Assembly: GCA_045605385.1 (NCBI GenBank)
Contig: JAZUPW010000067.1
Span: forward strand, 1 to 16,801
Source: SIG607 sp045605385
GTDB lineage: Bacteria; Bacillota; Clostridia; Oscillospirales; Acutalibacteraceae
DNA length: 16,801 nt
Direction: 5' to 3'
Part shown: positions 7,066 through 12,820 of the stretch, one piece after another
Numbering within the stretch: position 1 is the first letter of the stretch
Layout: every line of letters starts with the position of its first letter
Program-made: the position numbers and the translations under genes
Notes under the pieces: model-generated
Told to the model about the DNA's origin: nothing
The model's input: only the letters and a program-made list of their open reading frames with translations
Database searches by the model: none

Positions 7066-7079
7066 CTTTGTGATATAAT
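7052..7079 (+). promoter_or_regulatory. Sigma-A promoter of the ATPase gene
   Basis: TTGAAA (7052-7057) and TATAAT (7074-7079) are 16 bases apart. The ATG at 7102 follows a GTGAGGTGA ribosome binding site, leaving a leader of about 15-20 nt. Confidence 0.7.
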
Positions 7080-7101
7080 AATGTATGTGAGGTGATGTGC
7101 T

Positions 7102-8292
7102 ATGAAAATTATTACTCGAAATCACTATTTAGAAAAACTTATCAACGTGCTTGGGACTCCGGATATCAAGGTCATCACGGGTGTTCGCCGTAGCGGAAAA
7201 TCAAAGTTGCTTGAATCTTTCAGAAACTATATAGAGCAGAACGTACCAAACCATAACATCATTCAAATAAATTTCAACTTACCGGAGTTTGAGCACTTGC
7301 TTAAATACAGACCTTTATACGACTATATCAATTCTCAGTATATGATTGGCAAAGAAAATTTTGTTTTAATTGACGAAGTACAGATGTGTGAAGATTTTGA
7401 AAAAGCAATCAACGGTCTTCATGCCTCAGAAAAATTTGATATTTATATTACCGGTTCGAATGCATTTCTTTTAAGTTCCGACCTTGCTACGCTGTTTACG
7501 GGAAGAACTTTTGAAATTAAAGTATTCCCGTTCTCGTTTGGTGAATATATGCAGTATTTTGGCTACACAGACAAATATAATGCCATAGATAAATATATTA
7601 TTGAAGGCGGTATGTCCGGTTCCTACCTCTATAATGATCAAGAAGCAAAGTATGATTATATTGCCGACGTTTTCAACACCTTGATTGTCCGCGATATTCG
7701 CAAAAAATATAAACTTCGCAATATGCAGTTGATGGACCGACTTGTTGATTTCTTAATGGATAACGTTTCTAATCTGACTTCAGCGCGAAATATTGCAAAC
7801 ACTTTTAAGGTATTCAAGGAAAAGGTCAACCACGTTACCATCAGTTCATATATTCAGTATTTGTGCAATGCCTTTGCTTTTTATAAAGTCCGCAGATATG
7901 ACATAAAGGGGAAAAAGTATCTATCCAGCAACGACAAATATTATTTAAGTGATCACACTTTTCGTTATGCCAAACTCGGTACAAAAAATATGGACTATGG
8001 CAGAATTCTTGAAAACGTGGTTGCAATAGAGTTACTCCGTAGAGGATATGAAGTCTATGTGGGTGTGCTTTACAAAAAAGAAATTGACTTTGTTGCAATT
8101 AAGCGCAACGAAAAAATTTATATACAGGTTTCTGATAATATTAGTGATAACAAAACCTTTGAGCGTGAGGTTTCACCATTACTCCAAATAAAGGATGCCT
8201 ATCCAAAAATGGTCATTGCACGCACCCGACACGATGAATATCAATACGAAGGCGTAAAAATTGTTGATATTGCAGACTGGTTGTTGACTTGA
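7102..8292 (+). CDS. AAA+ family ATPase with DUF4143 (nuclease-like) C-terminal region
   Basis: This 396-residue protein belongs to the common ATPase-DUF4143 family of STAND/AAA-like proteins. The N-terminal half has Walker A GVRRSGKS (27-34), Walker B FVLIDE (87-92), the sensor-like ITGSN (116-120), the conserved TGR (133-135) and PFSFGEY (143-149). The C-terminal half has a winged-helix-like segment and then a restriction-endonuclease-like core: the RILENVVAIELLRRGYEV helix, EIDFVA and IYIQVS. Proteins of this family are widespread, vary from strain to strain and have no settled function; roles in mobile-element biology or toxin-like systems have been suggested. It is a single-gene unit, and no partner gene sits next to it. 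The matching terminators on both sides suggest it was inserted into a convergent intergenic region. The family call is firm, the role unknown. Confidence 0.88.
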   Translation: MKIITRNHYLEKLINVLGTPDIKVITGVRRSGKSKLLESFRNYIEQNVPNHNIIQINFNLPEFEHLLKYRPLYDYINSQYMIGKENFVLIDEVQMCEDFEKAINGLHASEKFDIYITGSNAFLLSSDLATLFTGRTFEIKVFPFSFGEYMQYFGYTDKYNAIDKYIIEGGMSGSYLYNDQEAKYDYIADVFNTLIVRDIRKKYKLRNMQLMDRLVDFLMDNVSNLTSARNIANTFKVFKEKVNHVTISSYIQYLCNAFAFYKVRRYDIKGKKYLSSNDKYYLSDHTFRYAKLGTKNMDYGRILENVVAIELLRRGYEVYVGVLYKKEIDFVAIKRNEKIYIQVSDNISDNKTFEREVSPLLQIKDAYPKMVIARTRHDEYQYEGVKIVDIADWLLT

Positions 8293-8326
8293 TTTTTTCA
8301 AAACACAGGGAATAATAATTAAAAGT

Positions 8327-8355
8327 TAAGTCCGAGGAAAAAATCCTCGGACTTA
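8327..8355. terminator. Bidirectional intrinsic terminator between the ATPase and dehydrogenase genes
   Basis: TAAGTCCGAGGA (8327-8338) pairs perfectly with TCCTCGGACTTA (8344-8355). A T-rich tail is present in both directions, so it can end the plus-strand ATPase transcript and the minus-strand parAB operon, whose last stop codon is at 8358. Confidence 0.88.
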
Positions 8356-8357
8356 TT

Positions 8358-9305
8358 TTATACTATTCTGTTTTGGTGTTCGCCGCCGAAGAAACATTTT
8401 ATGTTTTCGGCAATTATTTCTACACAGCGCATTCTTGATTCATAAGCGCCCCACGCCATGTGCGGAGTAAGAACAACGTTTTCATTTTCAAGAAGACTGC
8501 TGAACGGATGAGCATCATTAAACGGTTCAACCGAATAAACGTCAACGCCTATTCCGCCTATCTTTCCTGCCTTTACCGCATTTGCAAGCGCTTCTTCATC
8601 GGTAACGGCGCCGCGCGCGGTATTTATTAAAATTGCATTACTTTTCATTTTTGCAATTCGCTGTGCGTTTATAAGATTTCTTGTGGAATCATTCAGCGGA
8701 ATATGAAGCGAAATAATATCGCTTTTTTCAATTAAGGTATCAATATCGGCAAGTGTAAACTCGCCCTCTTTTTTTCTGCGGCACATAAGCACGTTACAGC
8801 CAAGCGCCTTTGCAACTTCGGCAACACGGGTTCCTATTCCGCCGCCGCCCACAACACCCCACGTCATACCCGCAAGTTCGTGGTAAACGGGAATAAGATA
8901 ATTTGCAAGTCCCAAAGCGGTATACTTACCCGAATTAACAAAATCTCTGTAAACGCCTATTTTGTTTACAAGATAAAGCGCCATAGCAACCGAAACCTGA
9001 GCCACGCTGTTGGTGGAATAACCCGGAACGTTGCACAAGGCAATACCTTTTTGTTTGCAATAATCGGTATCTATATTATCGTAACCCGTTGCCGCAACGC
9101 ATATAAGTTTTAAGTTTTGAGCGCTTTCCAAGTTACTTTTGTTAAGTTTTAATTTGTTTGTGATAACTACGTCGGCAAAACGGACTCTTTCTTCAATTTC
9201 GTTTGGCAAACTTGTTTCATATTCAGTTGTTTCACCAAGTAAATGAATGGGTGAAAGGTCAATATCCGCGCCCAAAGTAGATTTATCAAGAATAACTATT
9301 TTCAT
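8358..9305 (-). CDS. D-isomer-specific 2-hydroxyacid dehydrogenase
   Basis: The 315-residue protein has the full family architecture: an N-terminal substrate domain, a Rossmann NAD(P)-binding domain (about 100-285) and a return to the first domain. The dinucleotide motif is WGVVGGGGIGTRV (149-161). The catalytic triad residues are visible as R231 in NTARGAVTDEEAL, E260 in YSVEPF and H282 in TPHMAWG. Family members reduce 2-keto acids such as hydroxypyruvate, glyoxylate, pyruvate or phenylpyruvate to the D-hydroxy acids. The ATG at 9305 has a GGGAG ribosome binding site five bases away. It is the last gene of the parA-led operon, 11 bases after the LiaF-like gene. Glycerate dehydrogenase (hydroxypyruvate reductase) is the closest guess; the substrate cannot be fixed from sequence, and no serine or glycine pathway gene lies nearby. 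Confidence 0.88.
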   Translation of the reverse strand: MKIVILDKSTLGADIDLSPIHLLGETTEYETSLPNEIEERVRFADVVITNKLKLNKSNLESAQNLKLICVAATGYDNIDTDYCKQKGIALCNVPGYSTNSVAQVSVAMALYLVNKIGVYRDFVNSGKYTALGLANYLIPVYHELAGMTWGVVGGGGIGTRVAEVAKALGCNVLMCRRKKEGEFTLADIDTLIEKSDIISLHIPLNDSTRNLINAQRIAKMKSNAILINTARGAVTDEEALANAVKAGKIGGIGVDVYSVEPFNDAHPFSSLLENENVVLTPHMAWGAYESRMRCVEIIAENIKCFFGGEHQNRIV

Positions 9306-9316
9306 AAAAACTCCCG

Positions 9317-9637
9317 TTATTTAATATCAACCCCGCCAAAAGCACAGTTTACGTTTATATGTACACGGGTTTTAAATGGCGTACTTATTTTTTCTCTTTT
9401 ATCGGAAACACCGCCAAATAAACAATGGGAAGATATTTCTACGTCAACATCATCGGGTAAAAATATATCAACACCGCCAAATGCAACAAAAACGTTTATA
9501 TAAAGTTCTTCGCCTAAAATTGCATTTTTTAAATCGCAGTCTATTCCGCCGAAAAGCGCGGTAAGATTGCCGCCTTCAAAGGACTGAAAATCATATTTTA
9601 TTTCCTGTCCCGAAAAAATTGCCGTTGTACTCTTCAT
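9317..9637 (-). CDS. LiaF C-terminal-domain-like protein (FGG repeats)
   Basis: This 106-residue protein consists almost wholly of a repeated unit: hydrophobic strand, FGG(I/V), short polar turn. Copies occur at residues 29-31, 53-55, 74-76 and 100-102, with a degenerate first copy near residue 8. This matches the C-terminal domain of LiaF and of other predicted adhesin-like 'toastrack' proteins, thought to form a stack of beta strands. LiaF itself has membrane helices and inhibits the LiaRS envelope-stress system, but this protein has neither membrane segment nor signal peptide. An AAGGCGG ribosome binding site precedes the ATG. It sits 12 bases after the upstream hypothetical gene and 11 bases before the dehydrogenase gene. 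I infer a cytosolic scaffold or sensor; no LiaRS genes are in the window. Confidence 0.7.
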   Translation of the reverse strand: MKSTTAIFSGQEIKYDFQSFEGGNLTALFGGIDCDLKNAILGEELYINVFVAFGGVDIFLPDDVDVEISSHCLFGGVSDKREKISTPFKTRVHINVNCAFGGVDIK

Positions 9638-9649
9638 AAAAATACCGCC

Positions 9650-9970
9650 TTATTTTCTGTAATAAGTATAGTAAACAACTATATCTTCATATTCGCCGTT
9701 TATGGAATTAACTCCCGAAACGGTTATTCCGTTACCTGAAAGCAAAACGTAGTAGGAGGCTTCTTCTGCCATACAGCGAAAAACGTCGTTTTCGCCGCAC
9801 AGCACACGGATTTCACCTTCTATTGCCACAATACGGCCTCTTTTGCCCATTATTTCCTCTTTTACGTTGCCCTCATCATCTCTTACACGACGGGTTACGT
9901 ATTTAACCTCTCTGCCGTCCATAGATTCAAGCACAGGGTCTTTTTTCTTGCGTTTTAAAAAATCAAACAT
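9650..9970 (-). CDS. Small hypothetical protein following parB
   Basis: I do not recognise this 106-residue protein. It starts with MFDFLKRKKKDP, a short amphipathic/basic stretch that could touch membrane or nucleic acid, and the rest looks like a small all-beta domain with a Tyr-rich end (VVYYTYYRK). The strands REVKYVTRRVRD, RGRIVAIEGEIRVLC and SYYVLLSGNGITVSGV suggest an OB- or SH3-like barrel, which is only an impression. It begins two bases after the parB stop codon and has only a weak ribosome binding site, so its translation is probably coupled to parB. It lies in the parA-led operon. Its position suggests an envelope or segregation role; the sequence does not show one. Confidence 0.75.
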   Translation of the reverse strand: MFDFLKRKKKDPVLESMDGREVKYVTRRVRDDEGNVKEEIMGKRGRIVAIEGEIRVLCGENDVFRCMAEEASYYVLLSGNGITVSGVNSINGEYEDIVVYYTYYRK

Positions 9971-9972
9971 AT

Positions 9973-10821
9973 TTATTTTTCAGCAAGGCGCTGTGCAAAA
10001 TCACGCAGTTCTTCATCGCTGTAAAATTCAAGAGTAATAGTACCCTTTCCTTTTCCCGTTGATTTAATTGCAACCTTACGGTGAAGTTCCTGTTTTAAAG
10101 AAAGCGCAACTTCGGTGTAAAAATTGTTTTCTTTAGTTACCTTTTTTGCGCTGTCGTTTGATTTTGGTTCCTTAGAAGCAAGTGCTTCAATTGTTCTTAC
10201 CGAAGCGCCCTCTAAACACAGTTTAAAAAGGTATTCTTGCTGTTCGGGTGTTTTTGCCGAAAGCAACGCGCGTGCGTGACCTGCGCTTATTTTGTTTTCT
10301 TTAAGCGCTTCTAAAATATTATTTGGAAGTTTTAAAAGGCGAAGCGCATTTGCAACAGCCGCGCGTGATTTACCAACACTTTGCGCAACTGCTTCCTGCG
10401 TAAGCGAGAATTTTTCCATTAACGAATTATAGCCAAGCGCTTCTTCAACGGGGTTTAAATCTTCACGCTGAAGATTTTCCACCAAAGCAATTTCGGCTAA
10501 GGTCTGCTCGTCCATTTCTTTTATAATAACGGGCACCTTGTCAATTCCTGCAATACGGCAGGCGCGCCAACGGCGTTCACCCGCAACGATTTCGTACATA
10601 CCGTTAAATTTAGGTCTTACAATAATCGGCTGCAAAAGACCGTGTTTTGCTATACTTTCTGCCAAAGAGGAAATTGCTTCTTCATCAAATTCCTTTCTCG
10701 GCTGTTCTCTATTAGGCTCAATTTCATTTAATTTTAATTCAACAGCACCTTTGCTGTCGGTAGCGTTTTCATCAAACAGCGCGTCCAGACCTTTTCCAAG
10801 TCCGCCTTTTTTAATAGCCAT
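9973..10821 (-). CDS. parB: Chromosome partitioning protein ParB (Spo0J)
   Basis: The 282-residue protein is a typical chromosomal ParB: an N-terminal peptide KKGGLGKGLDALF (4-16) that stimulates ParA, a CTPase/ParB domain with EIVAGERRWRA (77-87) and ENLQRE (115-120), a helix-turn-helix DNA-binding domain (about 140-160), and a C-terminal dimerisation domain. ParB loads at parS sites near the origin as a CTP-dependent clamp, spreads, and works with ParA and SMC to segregate origins; in sporulating species it also affects sporulation entry. It starts five bases after parA, and its ribosome binding site AGAGG lies over the parA stop codon. I found no parS-like 16-mer in the window. Identification is secure. 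Confidence 0.96.
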   Translation of the reverse strand: MAIKKGGLGKGLDALFDENATDSKGAVELKLNEIEPNREQPRKEFDEEAISSLAESIAKHGLLQPIIVRPKFNGMYEIVAGERRWRACRIAGIDKVPVIIKEMDEQTLAEIALVENLQREDLNPVEEALGYNSLMEKFSLTQEAVAQSVGKSRAAVANALRLLKLPNNILEALKENKISAGHARALLSAKTPEQQEYLFKLCLEGASVRTIEALASKEPKSNDSAKKVTKENNFYTEVALSLKQELHRKVAIKSTGKGKGTITLEFYSDEELRDFAQRLAEK

Positions 10822-10826
10822 TTTGT

Positions 10827-11594
10827 TTACCTCTTATTTCTTTTTATAAATTCCTTTGCAAGCGCATCATACGCCAACGCACCCTTACTTCTTTTATCGT
10901 AATACTGAATGGGAAGTCCATAACTTGGTGCTTCGGAAAGTCTTACACCGCGCGGAACGGGTGTTGCATAAAGTTTTTTATCAAAAAACTTTTTAATTTC
11001 GCCAACAACCTGTTGGGTAAGATTCAATCTGCCGTCGTACATTGTAAGCACAACGCCCTCTAATTCAAGGGTATCATTATATAGTCGTTTTATTTGTCTT
11101 ACGGTAGACATTAACTGTGAAAGCCCTTCCATTGCATAATATTCACATTGAATGGGAACTAAAAAAGTATCGCTTGCGCAAAGAGCGTTAATGGTTATAA
11201 GTCCCAAAGACGGCGGACAGTCAATAAATATGTAATCATAATTTTCTCTTACTGCCGCCAAAGCAAGTTTTAATCTTTCCTGTCGGTTTTCAAGTTCAAT
11301 AAGTTCAATTTCTGCCGCCGCAAGGTCCATACTCGACGGTATAACGTCTACATTTTTAAATTGAGTTTTAATAATGGTCTGAACAGCCTTTGCTGTGCCG
11401 TTTAATATATTATAACTTGAAAATTCCACACTTTTTTTATTTATACCGTAACCGCTTGTGGTATTTCCCTGAGGATCGGCATCAACAAGCAGAACTTTTT
11501 TACCTAAAAGCCCTATGCCCGAAGCAAGATTAACGGCAGTTGTAGTTTTGCCCACACCGCCCTTTTGGTTAACAACCGATATTATTTTTCCCAA
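10827..11594 (-). CDS. parA: Chromosome partitioning ATPase ParA (Soj)
   Basis: The protein is a 255-residue MinD/ParA-type ATPase, with the deviant Walker A motif KGGVGKTTT (11-19), the LLVDADPQGN switch region and FIDCPPSLGL. As Soj it binds ATP and nonspecific DNA and is driven by ParB to move origins. The start needs care: an in-frame GTG at 11603 lies only one base after GGAGA, too close. The TTG at 11592-11594 lies eight bases from it and gives MGKIISVVNQKGGVGKTTT, which lines up with the known start of Soj and its usual length of about 253. So I use the TTG. It heads an operon of five genes ending at 8358 and has its own strong promoter. rsmG, dnaA and other origin genes are not next to it. 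Confidence 0.95.
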   Translation of the reverse strand: MGKIISVVNQKGGVGKTTTAVNLASGIGLLGKKVLLVDADPQGNTTSGYGINKKSVEFSSYNILNGTAKAVQTIIKTQFKNVDVIPSSMDLAAAEIELIELENRQERLKLALAAVRENYDYIFIDCPPSLGLITINALCASDTFLVPIQCEYYAMEGLSQLMSTVRQIKRLYNDTLELEGVVLTMYDGRLNLTQQVVGEIKKFFDKKLYATPVPRGVRLSEAPSYGLPIQYYDKRSKGALAYDALAKEFIKRNKR

Positions 11595-11636
11595 ATATTC
11601 CACTCTCCAAAGATACTTTTATACATACTTTACATT

Positions 11637-11665
11637 ATTATATCAAAAAATTTCTCCTTTTTCAA
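11637..11665 (-). promoter_or_regulatory. Sigma-A promoter of the parA operon
   Basis: On the minus strand TTGAAA (11660-11665) and a perfect TATAAT (11637-11642) are 17 bases apart. The -35 is part of the left arm of the palindrome 11659-11679 and faces the -35 of the lipoprotein gene. Confidence 0.8.
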
Positions 11666-11679
11666 TCCATGATTGAAAA
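11659..11679. promoter_or_regulatory. Palindrome holding two divergent -35 boxes
   Basis: TTTTCAATC (11659-11667), CAT, GATTGAAAA (11671-11679). Each arm contains a TTGAAA -35, one for parA and one for the lipoprotein gene, separated by 7 bases. The arms match beyond the hexamers, so the site could also bind a regulator. Confidence 0.6.
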
Positions 11680-11701
11680 TTGATAAAAAATATGTTATAC
11701 T
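11673..11701 (+). promoter_or_regulatory. Sigma-A promoter of the lipoprotein gene
   Basis: TTGAAA (11673-11678) and TATACT (11696-11701) are 17 bases apart, 33 bases before the ATG at 11734. Confidence 0.75.
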
Positions 11702-11733
11702 TTGTCTGTAAATATTGAATTGGAGCAGATAAA

Positions 11734-12192
11734 ATGAAAAAAACTCTTTTTATATTTTTAATTTTACTTTTAATTATCGCCTCTCTTTGCGGCTGCGGTG
11801 AAAAAGATTTTGTTAAAGCCAAAGACGGTGATTTTTCGGTAACACTTCCCCCTGAAGTTATAAGCGGACTTGAAAATAATTCTTCCGGCGAGGGTGAACC
11901 TCAGGTTTCTGCCGAGGAAGCAGACTTTGTGGGCGTTTGGAAACTTAACGAAATATCCGACCGCGGTGCTACCACCACTTATAACAACTCTTATTTCATT
12001 TTTTCCGATGACGGCAGTTATTCACTTGCTATTTCGGGCGATACAACTTCGGGCAGATTTTCTGTTAAAGATGATACTCTTTATCTTGGTAACACGCCTG
12101 TTAAATATAAATTCGAAGAAAATAATCTTACACTTTCCACAAGGAACAATAAAACACATAAATTAACAAAAATAGAACAGGCAAACGGTTGA
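11734..12192 (+). CDS. Lipoprotein with a lipocalin-like domain
   Basis: This 152-residue protein has a type II signal peptide: MKK, a Leu/Ile/Phe core and the lipobox LCGC with the lipidated Cys at residue 21. A Gly/Ser/Glu-rich linker (about 45-62) leads to a small beta-rich domain beginning FVGVWKLNEI (about 65-74), followed by FSDDGSYSLAISGDTTSGRFSVKDDTLYL. A 'GxWxL' strand, then 'F..DG.Y' and 'G.(Y/F)....L.L', is typical of lipocalin-like domains in Clostridia (DUF4923/DUF5640-like; exact family uncertain). Such proteins sit on the outer face of the membrane and have no known ligand. The ribosome binding site TTGGAG is well placed. The gene is divergent from parA, with nearly touching promoters, and is followed by a strong terminator. 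Confidence 0.82.
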   Translation: MKKTLFIFLILLLIIASLCGCGEKDFVKAKDGDFSVTLPPEVISGLENNSSGEGEPQVSAEEADFVGVWKLNEISDRGATTTYNNSYFIFSDDGSYSLAISGDTTSGRFSVKDDTLYLGNTPVKYKFEENNLTLSTRNNKTHKLTKIEQANG

Positions 12193-12254
12193 TTTACAAC
12201 TTACCCTTAAGAATGGAACGCCTAAAAAGCAATTTTTTGCGGTCTAATACGTTA

Positions 12255-12299
12255 AAAAGGCACGGTGATGCTCAGCATTACCGCGCCTTTTCGTTTTTT
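12255..12299 (+). terminator. Intrinsic terminator of the lipoprotein gene
   Basis: AAAAGGC (12255-12261) and CGGTGATGC (12263-12271) pair with GCATTACCG (12275-12283) and GCCTTTT (12285-12291), with one A/C mismatch and one G-T pair, around the loop TCA. A run of T follows at 12294-12299. Confidence 0.9.
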
Positions 12300-12345
12300 A
12301 TTCAACTAAAAAATTTATCCTTAATCGCAACTGACTAACGGTTGG

Positions 12346-12708
12346 CTATTTCTTTTCCTTTGATTTGAAAATAAAACTTGCAAGAATAGCCGAAACCATT
12401 GCCGCTGTTATTCCTGCCGCCGTTGCGGTTAATCCACCCGTTAAAATTCCGATAGCGCCATCTTTTTGTACTGCTTTTTCAACGCCGCTTGCTATTGAAT
12501 AGCCAAACCCCGTAAGCGGTACACTTGCGCCGCATCCCGCAAATTCAATAAATTTATCGTATACGCCTATTGCGGTTAACATAACACCTGTTATAACGTA
12601 ACCAACAAGTATTCTTGCAGGGGTAAGTTTTGTGTAGTCTATAAGCAACTGACCGACAGAGCAGATTATTCCGCCAACAAAAAAAGCAATTATATATTCT
12701 TTTATCAT
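12346..12708 (-). CDS. spoVAE: Stage V sporulation protein AE (SpoVAE)
   Basis: The protein has 120 residues, normal for SpoVAEb. It shows the conserved blocks of the SpoVAC/SpoVAE membrane family: GGIICSVGQLLIDYTKLTPARILV (about 12-35), EFAGCGASVPLTGFG (about 55-69) and LTGGLTATAAGITAA (about 89-103), in three to four membrane segments, with a basic tail FKSKEKK. SpoVA proteins form the channel in the spore inner membrane that moves dipicolinic acid in during sporulation and out at germination. A GGTGAG ribosome binding site precedes the ATG. In most species spoVAE lies in an operon with spoVAC and spoVAD; here it stands alone between terminator elements. Identity is firm; it may not be the only copy in the genome. 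Confidence 0.93.
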   Translation of the reverse strand: MIKEYIIAFFVGGIICSVGQLLIDYTKLTPARILVGYVITGVMLTAIGVYDKFIEFAGCGASVPLTGFGYSIASGVEKAVQKDGAIGILTGGLTATAAGITAAMVSAILASFIFKSKEKK

Positions 12709-12724
12709 TTTTTCTCACCGTTAT

Positions 12725-12754
12725 TATTATTTTACTAAAAACAGCGGTTTATAC
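12725..12754 (-). promoter_or_regulatory. Possible sigma-G-type promoter of spoVAE
   Basis: On the minus strand GTATA (12750-12754) and AATAATA (12725-12731) are 18 bases apart, one base off the sigma-G pattern GHATR-N18-CATNHTA. Known spoVA operons are sigma-G dependent. The match lies in AT-rich sequence and would leave a very short leader, so it is weak. Confidence 0.3.
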
Positions 12755-12782
12755 AAAAAACAAGGCGGTTTTACTGCCTTGT
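12754..12782 (-). terminator. Intrinsic terminator downstream of rarA
   Basis: On the minus strand ACAAGGC and GCCTTGT (12776-12782 and 12760-12766) form a 7-bp stem followed by TTTTTTG. It follows the palindrome after the rarA stop and isolates spoVAE from rarA transcription. Confidence 0.75.
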
Positions 12783-12815
12783 GCGTTGTTAGGGATTAAA
12801 TCCCTAACAACACAC
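12781..12815. repeat. Long perfect palindrome after rarA
   Basis: GTTGTTAGGGATT (12785-12797) and AATCCCTAACAAC (12799-12811) are perfect 13-bp arms around one base. After one mismatch GTG and CAC extend them by three. It shares three bases with the next terminator. It may be the first of two tandem terminators for rarA, although on the minus strand it lacks a T-run; a plus-strand T-run follows at 12817. Confidence 0.6.
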
Positions 12816-12820
12816 ATTTT

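Noticed and set aside
7102..8292. The ATPase as part of a defence or toxin-antitoxin pair.
   Set aside because: It stands alone between two terminators, with no partner gene, and the family has no established defence role.
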